Positions 5,968 to 13,595 of a stretch of DNA of 14,811 bases are shown here, piece by piece (position 1 is the stretch's first letter; the number at the start of each line of letters is the position of its first letter). The position numbers and the translations under genes are program-made. This DNA comes from Clostridium sp. CAG:451 (lineage in GTDB: Bacteria > Bacillota_I > Bacilli_A > RF39 > UBA660). The notes beneath the pieces were generated by a model, which was not told the DNA's origin, made no database searches, and saw only the letters and a program-made list of their open reading frames with translations. The DNA lies in contig FR901053.1 in NCBI GenBank assembly GCA_000438295.1, forward strand, positions 1-14,811, read 5' to 3'.

Positions 5968-7512
5968 ATGAATAATAAAAACAGATTAATAGAAATAATA
6001 AGTATTATAAAAATTAATAATTTAGTAGATGACAGAAGTCCTAAAAATCTTAGAAAAACCATTGAAGACTTAGGACCAACTTTTATAAAAATAGGGCAGA
6101 TTCTTTCTACAAGAGTTGATTTAATTCCTAATGAATATGCTAAAGAATTATCAAAATTAAGAGGCAACGTTACGCCACTACCTTATCCACAAATAGAAAA
6201 GGTTCTTAAGAAAGAGTACAAAAATTTAGATAATATGTTTGCCCATATCTACGAAAAGCCAATTGGTTCAGCTTCTATTGCACAAGTTCATAAGGCAAGG
6301 TTAAAAGATAAAAGAACTGTTGTTTTAAAAATCAGAAGACCAAATATTGAAGAAGAAATAAAACAAGATATAGAGTTATTAAAGCAAGCTACTAAAATAT
6401 TACATCTTAATCATTTTATCAAAATAATGGATTTAGATAAGGTTTTAGATGAGCTATACACAACTACTATGATGGAACTTGATTTTTCTAAGGAAAAAGA
6501 AAATATGTTGTTCTTTGAAAATCATAACAAAGATATTCCTTATATATCTTCCCCTAAAGTGATAGAAGAATTGTCAACTAAAAATATTTTAGTTATGGAA
6601 TATATTGATGGTATAATGATATCTAATATAGAAAAATTAGATAATGAAAATTATGATAAGAGTCTTATTGCTAAAGAGTTGAGTAAAAACTATATCAAAC
6701 AAGCTTTAGAAGATGGTATGTTTCATGCTGATCCTCATCCTGACAATATAACAATTTATAATGATAAAATATATTTTCTAGACTGGGGTATGGTAGGAAC
6801 TCTATCAAAGCTTAATAGAGCTTTATTAAATAAATGTATGAAAGCTATTATTACGGAAGATTATCAAGAAGTTGCTAATTGTCTATTATCGATGTCTATA
6901 AAAAAGGATGAAACTAATTACCAAAAACTAGTTGATAATATTAAAGAAATCTTAGAAGAGTTTTCTACCCTTGGTCTTGATGAAATAGATACTAGGAAAT
7001 TTATTACTAATATGTTTAAAATGCTTCAAGAAAATAATTTAATATTAGACCATAATGTTACTATGCTAATACGTGGTATTGGTGTAATTGAAGGAGTCTT
7101 ACAGTCACTCGATTCCACTATCAGTCTAACTAGTGTTTTAAAGGATAAAGTATTAGAAAATGAGAAGAAAGCTTTACTATCAGGAGAAACGTTAAAAAAA
7201 ATAGAGAAAAAAGTTTTAAAAAGTAGTAAAAGTTTAATAAATATTCCTGAAGAGACCGAAAGTTTACTAAAATATATAAAACAAGGAAACTTTAAATTTA
7301 AATTAGAACTAAGCAATTCAACTAAACATATTGATAAACTAGAAAATCTTCTTCATGAGTTAATACTTGGTTTTATTGATGGTTGTTTAATACTAGCTTA
7401 TAGTTTTACAAAAACAGAATTAGCTAAATTTATTATACTTACTTTTATAATTATTGTATCAGCTTTATTAACATTTAAAATGATAAGAGACTTATTACAT
7501 AAAGGATATTAG
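5968..7512 (+). CDS. ABC1/AarF/UbiB-family atypical protein kinase-like ATPase
   Basis: A 514-residue member of the ABC1/UbiB family, membrane-linked atypical kinases tied to ubiquinone or other lipid metabolism in many organisms; in low-GC Firmicutes the substrate is unknown. The family hallmarks are all present: KIGQ (41-44, the KxGQ motif), the glycine-rich-loop equivalent PIGSASIAQVH (98-108), Lys121 in VVLKIRRP, ELDF near 169-172, the catalytic HADPHPDN (253-260), and the metal-binding LDWG (271-274) in place of DFG. Two hydrophobic segments lie at the C terminus (about 457-505), as in other UbiB proteins. I start at the ATG at 5968, with GGTGA at 5958-5962. Earlier in-frame codons lie within the upstream terminator. 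The last codons overlap a weak terminator, and the next gene is convergent. Confidence 0.92.
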   Translation: MNNKNRLIEIISIIKINNLVDDRSPKNLRKTIEDLGPTFIKIGQILSTRVDLIPNEYAKELSKLRGNVTPLPYPQIEKVLKKEYKNLDNMFAHIYEKPIGSASIAQVHKARLKDKRTVVLKIRRPNIEEEIKQDIELLKQATKILHLNHFIKIMDLDKVLDELYTTTMMELDFSKEKENMLFFENHNKDIPYISSPKVIEELSTKNILVMEYIDGIMISNIEKLDNENYDKSLIAKELSKNYIKQALEDGMFHADPHPDNITIYNDKIYFLDWGMVGTLSKLNRALLNKCMKAIITEDYQEVANCLLSMSIKKDETNYQKLVDNIKEILEEFSTLGLDEIDTRKFITNMFKMLQENNLILDHNVTMLIRGIGVIEGVLQSLDSTISLTSVLKDKVLENEKKALLSGETLKKIEKKVLKSSKSLINIPEETESLLKYIKQGNFKFKLELSNSTKHIDKLENLLHELILGFIDGCLILAYSFTKTELAKFIILTFIIIVSALLTFKMIRDLLHKGY

Positions 7513-7530
7513 TGATAATATTCTTTTATT
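7504..7530 (+). terminator. Probable terminator after the ABC1 kinase
   Basis: GGATATTA (7504-7511) pairs with TAATATTC (7516-7523), with one G-T wobble and a GTGA loop, then TTTTATT. The stop codon is inside the stem. The stem is AT-rich, so it may be weak. Confidence 0.5.
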
Positions 7531-7900
7531 ATTGCCCCATTTCATTATAAATCCAGACCATTATAGTATCTACTATCTCATCTATTTCTTGTTTTGTTAA
7601 GCATCTATCTTTATCTATATGATACCATTTAGAAAGGCAAGTTCTACAACAAGTAGCTGTAGCATGCATGGCAATAAAAACGGGATGACCTCTCATTGGT
7701 GTTTGTTTACCATCATTTAAAGTAGGATATGGTGCTAACCTTTTACATATAAAATCATAAGCATGCGACTTTATTACTTTATAACCCTTATCTGAAACAT
7801 ATTTCCTATCTTTATTAGAAAGATGAAACCTACTACGGAACTTAGAGGTTTTAAACCTTTCTAATTTTTTATCTATTATATATTTTTCACTCATCTTCAT
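7529..7900 (-). CDS. DUF4186 family protein
   Basis: A 123-residue protein that matches the DUF4186 family closely in its remembered hallmarks: FRSRFHLSNKDRKYV (about 21-35), the LAPYPTLNDGKQTPMRGHPVFIAMHATATCCRTCL core (about 55-89), and the LTKQEIDEIVDTIMVWI end. The CCRTCL and KWYHI segment suggests a metal-binding site made of conserved Cys and His (including His72, His79 and Cys84, 85, 88), but the family's function is unknown. It starts at an ATG with GGTGA six bases upstream. It lies 20 bp downstream of the helicase gene on the same strand and is probably cotranscribed, so a nucleic-acid-related role is possible but unproven. It is convergent with the kinase gene. Confidence 0.85.
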   Translation of the reverse strand: MKMSEKYIIDKKLERFKTSKFRSRFHLSNKDRKYVSDKGYKVIKSHAYDFICKRLAPYPTLNDGKQTPMRGHPVFIAMHATATCCRTCLSKWYHIDKDRCLTKQEIDEIVDTIMVWIYNEMGQ

Positions 7901-7920
7901 CTTGATTCACCACATAAATT

Positions 7921-9450
7921 CTATCTCATTCTTACAAATTTAACAAGTGACTTTTTTCTTTCTAATTCCTTAATAAAAATCGAATAATTATTACTAGGTA
8001 CTAACAAATAACATCTATTTCTAGTTCTAGTTATTGCCACATAAAATAGCCTTCTTTCTTCACTATAAGGATAATCTTCTGCTTTTTTAGTTACTAATCT
8101 CATTATCCTTTCTTCTTTTATTTGATTAGGAAAGCCTAGCACACTATTAAAAAAGTTAATCACTATAACATTATCAGCTTCTAATCCTTTAGACTTATGT
8201 ATGGTTAAATAATTAATAACTAAATCTTTTCTCTTTTTATATACTATCTTATCATTATCAACTACTAACAAATCACTTAAGATAGGATTTATATCATTGT
8301 TATTTCTACCTAAAATGAAGATACTACCTTTATCTAACTTATCAAGTACCTTTAAAATAGTACTTTTTAAATCATTAGAATAAATAACTTGTAGTGGATA
8401 ATCAATATGCTTAAAAGATGTTAATTCTTTTCTTAACTGATATTTATTTTTCAATATAAATTCACTAGCTATTTTTATAAGTTCTTCACTATTTCTATAG
8501 GTATTTCTTATTTTATGAGTAACTGCCTCTTTATAATAATCTTTAAAATTATAAAAAAGACTTATATCACAACCACTAAATCTATAAATAGATTGAAAAT
8601 CATCTCCTACTACCATTAAAGAACTATTCATATTATCTACTAATTCTTTAATAAATAAGAATCTAACATAAGATGTATCTTGGTACTCATCAATAATAAT
8701 ATAAGATATTTTTCTTTTATAGTATTTAACTCTATCTTTAGCAATAAATAGTAAATCATCAAAATCAAGTTCTTTATTTTCCTTCTTTTCTTTTTCATAT
8801 AGTAGATATATATTTAAAGTAAGCAAAAGAAAGTACTTTTCTTTTAAATAGGTAATTGGTAAAAGATAGCTTTTTATTTTTTTTAAGAATTTCTGATAAT
8901 CTTCCATTTTGTAGTTACCACATTTAAACAAGCGAATAAAAGTCATTATTTGTCTTTTCAGTAATAGTATTTCCTTACTTTTAGTTACCAATATTTTTTG
9001 ATAGCTCTTATAATAATCTTTACTAAAATATATATTAAAATATCTTAATACTACTTTTAAAAGATTTGGTGAAGATAAAATATCTATATTAAAAAAGTTT
9101 TCCACAACCATTGTTAATAATTCGTCACTCGCTATTTCATAAGTATAGTTAGTCTCATCTAGTATTTTCATAGCCAACTTATGAAAGGTATAGCATTCTA
9201 TATCGTCATTAATTTCTCTTTTTATCTTCTTCTTTAAGTTTTCTACTGCCATATTTGTAAAGGTAATACAAACTATCTCTTCTTTTGGAATATGTTTTTC
9301 TTCTATTAAGTATTTTATCTTACCAAGTATAGTCAAAGTTTTTCCACTACCTGCTCCTGCTAAAACAAAGAGGTATTTATTATCATCTTTAACAATTTCT
9401 AGTTGGTCATTATCAAGTTTATAATTCATTACTGTAAAGTCCAGATTCAT
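7921..9450 (-). CDS. UvrD/Rep-family superfamily 1 DNA helicase
   Basis: A 3'-5' DNA helicase-like ATPase, 509 residues. Motifs in order: Q-motif glutamine (Gln16), Walker A AGAGSGKT (31-38), motif Ia around ITFTNMAVENLKKK (62-75), Walker B IIIDEYQDTS, motif III VVGDDFQSIYRFSG, motif V TIHKSKGLEADNVIV, and motif VI VAITRTRNRCYLL with its arginines. It is shorter than UvrD/PcrA (about 720 residues), with a reduced 1B/2B region, as in many stand-alone UvrD-like proteins. I start at the ATG at 9450. The -10/-35 pair at 9470-9498 makes any longer ORF impossible, and GGAGGTG abuts this ATG. That spacing is unusually tight, and the next in-frame ATG (9429) is too far away. A role in repair or replication restart is inferred from family membership. 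Confidence 0.92.
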   Translation of the reverse strand: MNLDFTVMNYKLDNDQLEIVKDDNKYLFVLAGAGSGKTLTILGKIKYLIEEKHIPKEEIVCITFTNMAVENLKKKIKREINDDIECYTFHKLAMKILDETNYTYEIASDELLTMVVENFFNIDILSSPNLLKVVLRYFNIYFSKDYYKSYQKILVTKSKEILLLKRQIMTFIRLFKCGNYKMEDYQKFLKKIKSYLLPITYLKEKYFLLLTLNIYLLYEKEKKENKELDFDDLLFIAKDRVKYYKRKISYIIIDEYQDTSYVRFLFIKELVDNMNSSLMVVGDDFQSIYRFSGCDISLFYNFKDYYKEAVTHKIRNTYRNSEELIKIASEFILKNKYQLRKELTSFKHIDYPLQVIYSNDLKSTILKVLDKLDKGSIFILGRNNNDINPILSDLLVVDNDKIVYKKRKDLVINYLTIHKSKGLEADNVIVINFFNSVLGFPNQIKEERIMRLVTKKAEDYPYSEERRLFYVAITRTRNRCYLLVPSNNYSIFIKELERKKSLVKFVRMR

Positions 9451-9469
9451 CACCTCCAAAGTTGTATAT

Positions 9470-9498
9470 ATAATATCTCGTAAACATATGTTCGTCAA
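9470..9498 (-). promoter_or_regulatory. Promoter of the helicase-DUF4186 unit
   Basis: The minus strand reads TTGACG (9498-9493), exactly 17 nt, then TATTAT (9475-9470). The transcript would start about 13 nt before the ATG, leaving only the GGAGGTG ribosome site as leader. Confidence 0.75.
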
Positions 9499-9627
9499 TA
9501 CTTTTTTATTTTATTTTTCTATTTAGACAAAAAGCAAACCTTACATAATCTCTTCTAACATTTGCATCATATATATGCCCATTCCAAATACCATTTATTA
9601 CATAACATACTAATAGAGGTGAAAAAA

Positions 9628-10425
9628 TTGTTTGAAGCATTTAAAAACTTATCTCCTGTTTGGCAAACATTAATTGCTACTTTATTCACTTGGGGTGTAA
9701 CTGCATTAGGAGCTAGTATTGTCTTTTTCTTTAAAAAGGTTAATAAAACAGTAATGGATGCGATGCTTGGTTTCTCTGCTGGAGTAATGATAGCAGCCAG
9801 TTTCTTTAGTCTAATTGAGCCTGCCTTAGAAATGACAAAAAGTTTAAAAATGAACGGACCAGTAATAATATCAATAGGTTTTCTATTAGGTGGTACTTTA
9901 CTATTTATTGGTGATAAGATATATAACCTAGTTGATAAAAAGAAAGACGGTAACAAAGGCAGTAGAAAAAGATGCTTTATGTTAATATCATCCATAACTA
10001 TTCATAATATTCCTGAAGGACTTGCTGTCGGAGTAGCTTTTGGTAGTCTAGCCTATAACATAACAGGTACTACTCTATTATCTGCTCTTACTATCGCTCT
10101 TGGTATAGGATTACAAAACTTTCCGGAAGGTAGTGCTGTTAGTCTTCCATTAAGAAGAGAAGGATACAGTAGAAAAAAAGCCTTCTTTTATGGACAACTA
10201 TCTGGAATAGTAGAACCAATATCAGCAGTTATTGGTACTATACTTGTTTTAAAGATAAAAACTATTCTACCATTCTTATTAGCTTTTGCAGCTGGATCTA
10301 TGATTTATGTTGTAGTAGAAGAATTGATACCAGAAAGTCAAACTAACCCAAAAAAAGACCTGATGGCCTTCTTTACATTATTTGGTTTTGTCCTTATGAT
10401 GATATTAGATATAACTCTAGGATGA
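9628..10425 (+). CDS. ZIP-family divalent metal transporter (GufA-like)
   Basis: A 265-residue inner-membrane transporter of the ZIP family, which imports Zn2+ and related divalent metals. About eight hydrophobic segments are visible. The fourth and fifth carry the family signatures HNIPEGLAVG (126-135) and LQNFPEGSAV (162-171), whose His, Asn and Glu residues form the metal-binding centre. VEELIPE (230-236) is the third conserved acidic site. I start at TTG 9628, which has GAGGTG (9616-9621) at an ideal 6-nt spacing. The longer ATG reading adds 22 residues with no ribosome site. It is divergent from the helicase and ends in a strong shared hairpin facing the endolysin gene. It looks like an ordinary chromosomal gene and marks the left border of the DGR and lysis block. 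Confidence 0.93.
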   Translation: MFEAFKNLSPVWQTLIATLFTWGVTALGASIVFFFKKVNKTVMDAMLGFSAGVMIAASFFSLIEPALEMTKSLKMNGPVIISIGFLLGGTLLFIGDKIYNLVDKKKDGNKGSRKRCFMLISSITIHNIPEGLAVGVAFGSLAYNITGTTLLSALTIALGIGLQNFPEGSAVSLPLRREGYSRKKAFFYGQLSGIVEPISAVIGTILVLKIKTILPFLLAFAAGSMIYVVVEELIPESQTNPKKDLMAFFTLFGFVLMMILDITLG

Positions 10426-10460
10426 AAAATTATTCAATATATAATTTTTCATTTTCTTTT
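10422..10460. terminator. Bidirectional terminator between ZIP and M23 genes
   Basis: ATGAAAAATTAT (10422-10433) pairs perfectly with ATAATTTTTCAT (10441-10452), a 12-bp stem with a 7-nt loop. On the plus strand a T-rich run follows (TTTCTTTT). Both genes' stop codons lie in or at the left arm of the hairpin. It would insulate the convergent ZIP and endolysin transcripts. Confidence 0.7.
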
Positions 10461-11086
10461 AATTCAATCGCATATAAACCATTTTTCTTACAAGTAAACA
10501 CTAATTCTATTTTTCTAGTTGAAGTATTATTCTGATTATCAGTTACTTCTTCTTTTTTAGTTTCTTCTTTTATAGATTCTATTTTCTTAAATGTATAACC
10601 ATTACTATTTAGTACTTTTATACTATCGTCTATCCAAAGACAGTCAACTGGATTTTTAGGATTATTAATAGACCAATAACCACTTTCATTCTTATGCCAA
10701 CCACTACCAGTAAACTTTCCTTTTCCACACTCCATATGCACATGATTACCAGTTACATTTCCCTTAGTTCCTTCTTCATAAAACCTTGTTCCTCTAGGAA
10801 TTACTTGACCAACTTTCAAATTAGAAACATCATTATCATGAGCGAATAACATAGTCATATAATCAATTGTTCCATCAGGATACTCTACTTTATCAACACT
10901 CTCTAACCATACTTCGTTAGCATCATTGGGATAAATCTTTTTAATAACTCCCGTAAATGGGGCTAGAATAAAATCTATTCCCGAATCACTTCCCCCATCA
11001 TCTATAGCAAAACTATTCTTATGAGTTCCTACTCCATAACCTTGCGTTATTCGCATATGAGGACTAGGATAAAGAGGCTTCTCCAT
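10430..11086 (-). CDS. M23-family peptidoglycan endopeptidase (endolysin-like)
   Basis: A 218-residue zinc metallopeptidase of the LytM/M23 type, which cuts peptide cross-bridges in peptidoglycan. The active-site residues are present: His22 and Asp29 (THKNSFAIDD), His83 (LFAHD) and the HVH pair His115/His117 in GNHVHMECGKG. The catalytic domain fills about residues 5-150. A Glu/Lys-rich linker (167-185) and a short C-terminal strand-rich end follow. No signal peptide is seen, which is typical of phage endolysins that rely on a holin. GAGGAG lies about 10 nt before the ATG. The start overlaps the stop of the holin-like gene by one base (TAATG), a translationally coupled holin-endolysin arrangement. 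It is the last gene of the co-directional block that contains the DGR. Confidence 0.88.
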   Translation of the reverse strand: MEKPLYPSPHMRITQGYGVGTHKNSFAIDDGGSDSGIDFILAPFTGVIKKIYPNDANEVWLESVDKVEYPDGTIDYMTMLFAHDNDVSNLKVGQVIPRGTRFYEEGTKGNVTGNHVHMECGKGKFTGSGWHKNESGYWSINNPKNPVDCLWIDDSIKVLNSNGYTFKKIESIKEETKKEEVTDNQNNTSTRKIELVFTCKKNGLYAIELKENEKLYIE

Positions 11087-11424
11087 TATTTTTTACTCCT
11101 CTCTATAACATTTTTCTTATTAATCACAATACTTTCACTATTAGTTAAATCTCTATATGATTTAAGCTTACCTTCTAAAGATTTATAGATTGTATCAGCT
11201 CCAATAAAACTAAAAAAGCCTACCCATAAACTTTCAGGAAAGGTAATAGAGGTAAAAGTAATACAGAAAAGAACACCTAATACTAAATTGATAGCAAAAC
11301 TATAAAGACATAAACATGAAGAACACTTTAAACATCTTTTTGTTTTTTGAACTAGAGCACAAGTAATAGTACTTAAGGCGATGGAAACTACTAACATCTG
11401 TTGTAAAATAGTTAGTTTTAACAT
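11086..11424 (-). CDS. Holin-like small membrane protein
   Basis: A 112-residue membrane protein. Three hydrophobic stretches are visible: about 4-25, 38-60 and 63-82 (the last is FPESLWVGFFSFIGADTIYKSL), followed by a charged hydrophilic tail (KLKSYRDL to ERSKK). This size, topology and charged C terminus fit a class I holin. Holins permeabilise the inner membrane to release or activate an endolysin. The endolysin-like M23 gene starts on this gene's stop codon, which strengthens the call. I start at the second ATG (11424), because GGAGG is 7 nt from it but only 1 nt from the ATG at 11430. Cys31, 34, 37 and 39 cluster between the first two membrane segments, which is unusual for a holin and could make disulfides or bind metal. 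It begins 49 bp after the RT gene ends. Confidence 0.65.
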   Translation of the reverse strand: MLKLTILQQMLVVSIALSTITCALVQKTKRCLKCSSCLCLYSFAINLVLGVLFCITFTSITFPESLWVGFFSFIGADTIYKSLEGKLKSYRDLTNSESIVINKKNVIERSKK

Positions 11425-11473
11425 ACACATTCCTCCCTCTAAAGTAATTTATGCAAAACTAAAAAAAATGCTA

Positions 11474-12601
11474 CTATTTTTTCACTTTCAAATCATGTTT
11501 AAAACGAAAACTTCCACTTGCAGCTCTATTTAAATAACCATTATAACTTGCCAAAGTTTTATCAAGCATTTCTGGTTTATTTTTTCTAACATATTTTACT
11601 CTTTTTATCACTCTTTTCTTTGTATCACTACTTAATAGCATTAATAATTTCTTATCTTCTAATATAAACCTATATCCAAGGAAACAAAATCCATGATGAA
11701 TTTCTAGTATTTGAGTCTTTTTATTTAGTTTTAATTTAACCTCAGCTAATTTTTTTTCAATCTCACCTAAACAATATTTAAGATACTCTCTATCCTCATG
11801 AAAAAGAATAAAATCATCCATATATCTTACATAACATTTTATTCCTAGTTTTTCTTTAATATAGTGATCCAAATCATTAAGATAATAAACCGCTAATATC
11901 TGGCTAGTCATATTACCAATAGGTAACCCCTTACCTTTTTTATAAAGAGGAATACTCTTAAGACTATTAACATGTTCTTGATAATCGTTAATAGGAAGAG
12001 TTTTTAATCTTTTTATTTCTTTATCAATAGACTTATTAATACACTCATTAACATAATCATAATTAGTACTTATAATCACTTCTTTTACTAAATTAAATAC
12101 TCTATTATCATCAATCAAATTTTTTAATTTTTCAAGTAATATTTCTTGATCAATCGAATAAAAATATTTAGCTATATCACACTTTAAAACATATATTTTA
12201 TCATGCTTATACTTTAATTTATTAATATACTTTTTGACATATTCTATCCCCTTACTTGATCCCATTAATGGTCTTGTAGCAACATTCATCGGTAATAGTA
12301 AGGGATCAATTAAAGGAAATAGAAAATAAGTACTAATTAAGTGATTAATTATTTTATCAGGCATACACTCACTCATGATAAATCTATACTTAGGTTCTTT
12401 AATAATAAAGATATTATATTTTCCATGTTTATACTCTTCACTTTTCAATATATTGTAAATAGAAATAATATTGCAAGAAAAAAATAGTTCAAATACGAAA
12501 ATTTTTTCTTTATGCCTTGTATTATTTCTAACAGTTTTATATACATCCATAAGATTTTCGATTGTAACTACTTTATCATAACTAAGTGTCTTTCTTTTCA
12601 C
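11474..12601 (-). CDS. DGR reverse transcriptase
   Basis: RNA-dependent DNA polymerase of the diversity-generating-retroelement clade. It copies the TR RNA into cDNA with frequent errors at adenines. 375 residues. The visible RT motifs are RPLMGSSKG (110-118), LKCDIAKYFYSID (139-151, catalytic Asp142), the DGR-characteristic GLPIGNMTSQ (225-234, where group II intron and retroviral RTs differ), RYMDDF (259-264, catalytic YMDD), and FCFLGYRF. The segment between the Asp142 and GNMTSQ motifs (about 180-222) looks longer than usual, with a Lys/Ile-rich insertion. It starts at GTG 12601, with GGGGTGA about 6 nt upstream, inside the avd gene (20-bp overlap), so it is translationally coupled to it. 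It lies downstream of target, TR, MSL and avd, the expected DGR order. Confidence 0.95.
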   Translation of the reverse strand: MKRKTLSYDKVVTIENLMDVYKTVRNNTRHKEKIFVFELFFSCNIISIYNILKSEEYKHGKYNIFIIKEPKYRFIMSECMPDKIINHLISTYFLFPLIDPLLLPMNVATRPLMGSSKGIEYVKKYINKLKYKHDKIYVLKCDIAKYFYSIDQEILLEKLKNLIDDNRVFNLVKEVIISTNYDYVNECINKSIDKEIKRLKTLPINDYQEHVNSLKSIPLYKKGKGLPIGNMTSQILAVYYLNDLDHYIKEKLGIKCYVRYMDDFILFHEDREYLKYCLGEIEKKLAEVKLKLNKKTQILEIHHGFCFLGYRFILEDKKLLMLLSSDTKKRVIKRVKYVRKNKPEMLDKTLASYNGYLNRAASGSFRFKHDLKVKK

Positions 12602-12938
12602 TTTTAATCACCCCATAAGAAATCTTTTTCATCTCAATTAAAAAATTACTAACGGATATGTACTTCTTAGGGCTAATAATTTTTTTCTTATAACTAACTT
12701 GCATATAATAATCTAACATTGAAATCTGTATCAATAATGATTTTAAATACTTAAGTTTTATTCTATTTGTATCCTCTATTCGATAAGAGAATATATCCTC
12801 AATTATTGAATACATAGTTTTTTCAATATTTTGTTTTAATACTACTTCCTTTTTAGGAAAATTAACCAGTTGTTTATTTATATAATCAATAGTCTTTTCA
12901 CTACTAGATAAAAGTTTAAATCCATCATTAGAGTTCAT
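12582..12938 (-). CDS. avd: Avd-like DGR accessory protein (four-helix bundle)
   Basis: Accessory variability determinant, which forms a basic ring-shaped oligomer that binds DGR RT and TR RNA and is needed for cDNA synthesis in studied DGRs. This one has 118 residues, close to the usual 110-130. It shows the family pattern: an opening EKTIDYINKQLVNFPKKE helix (14-31) with the NFPK turn, LKQNIEKTMYSIIEDIF (34-50), KLKYLKSLLIQISMLDYY (61-78), and YISVSNFLIEMKKISYGVI (93-111) before a Lys-rich end. I use the ATG at 12938, which has AAGGAG at 7-nt spacing; two TTG codons upstream are too close. The gene overlaps MSL by 11 bp at its start and RT by 20 bp at its end, so the three proteins are made from one coupled message. 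Confidence 0.85.
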   Translation of the reverse strand: MNSNDGFKLLSSSEKTIDYINKQLVNFPKKEVVLKQNIEKTMYSIIEDIFSYRIEDTNRIKLKYLKSLLIQISMLDYYMQVSYKKKIISPKKYISVSNFLIEMKKISYGVIKSEKKDT

Positions 12939-13329
12939 CAACAAACTCCTTGATTTTATTATAGTTATCTTTATTTGTTGTTATTAAATTTTTAATTCTT
13001 TCTAATAATAATTCATTAGAACATTTACTATAATAACTTCTTTCTGCAATTTTTGCTATATCATTATACAAGTTATCATCACTTTTATAGTTTTTATCTT
13101 CTTCTTCAAAAATATAGAAAGAGATGTTTTTCTCTTTCAAATTAGCACATACTTTTTCAAAAGCTGAAATAGGAAAGCCTAGTTTACCATTATTTATCTG
13201 ATAGGAAAACAAATAATTTAAAACTATTGCATCTTTAGAAAAAGTAACATAGAAACTACCCACTTTAAATAATACTACTTCATCTTGATGTAGGCATTTA
13301 ATTTCTTCATATTTATCTTTTACTTTCAT
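12928..13329 (-). CDS. MutS domain I-like DGR accessory protein (MSL type)
   Basis: A 133-residue protein whose first 75 residues match the mismatch-recognition domain I of MutS: VVLFKVGSFYVTFSKDAIVLNYLF (18-41) corresponds to the MutS stretch around GDFYELF, then GKLGFPISAFEKVCANLKEKNISFYIFEE (48-77) corresponds to the MutS PYHAVENYLAKL to AICEQ region. The Phe of the MutS F-x-E mismatch wedge is kept (Phe26), but the Glu is replaced by Val28. The C-terminal 55 residues are helical and unrelated. From memory, a MutS-like (MSL) class of DGR accessory genes has been described. Here it sits between TR and avd. It begins at an ATG with GGGTGA close upstream. A role in handling mismatched cDNA-VR heteroduplex is inference. 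Confidence 0.75.
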   Translation of the reverse strand: MKVKDKYEEIKCLHQDEVVLFKVGSFYVTFSKDAIVLNYLFSYQINNGKLGFPISAFEKVCANLKEKNISFYIFEEEDKNYKSDDNLYNDIAKIAERSYYSKCSNELLLERIKNLITTNKDNYNKIKEFVDEL

Positions 13330-13383
13330 TTTTCACCCATACTAGTTATGCCAAAGACCAGCCTTGTTTCCAATCTAATGATT

Positions 13384-13397
13384 ATGGTTATTACCAT
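13384..13397 (-). other. Hairpin in TR spacer RNA
   Basis: ATGGT (13384-13388) and ACCAT (13393-13397) form a perfect 5-bp stem with a 4-nt loop, about 80 nt downstream of the TR on the transcribed strand. It may be part of the structured spacer that binds RT-Avd. Confidence 0.35.
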
Positions 13398-13475
13398 TAC
13401 TTCCTCAGATTATCAACCTTAATCGATAATTCACGGTCAAATATAGGATAGACAAACCTAATTTATAGTAGGAAT

Positions 13476-13592
13476 CTGGGCGGACACCGATGGAATTCGT
13501 CACGTTATTCCACGGATTCAAACTGCCTGATGGCATCACATTCCAAACGTTAGCATTCGAGTTGTTAGAATTGAAGTTAGACGGAGAGAGCG
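13476..13592 (-). repeat. DGR template repeat (TR)
   Basis: The invariant donor copy. On the minus strand it runs from CGCTCTCTCC (5', 13592) to GTGTCCGCCCAG (3', 13476) and matches VR at an offset of exactly 408 bp with no gaps. It holds 29 adenines on the transcribed strand, and 17 of these differ in VR. Eleven codons in the VR frame are AAC or AAT, the usual design that lets adenine mutagenesis reach many residues without creating stops. The last 15 bp are identical in VR and almost adenine-free, as expected for the 3' homing region (IMH-like). The TR is clearly richer in G+C than its surroundings. The open frame across it (13405-13608) is a by-product, not a gene. Confidence 0.95.
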
Positions 13593-13595
13593 AAA

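Noticed and set aside
9101..9110. Single TTTTCCACA in the helicase gene and TTATCCACA at 2940-2948
   Set aside because: Isolated copies are expected by chance; only the 5701-5853 group forms a cluster.
9567..9995. 142-residue minus ORF opposite the ZIP gene
   Set aside because: A mirror frame of a clear membrane transporter, with no ribosome site or recognisable domain.
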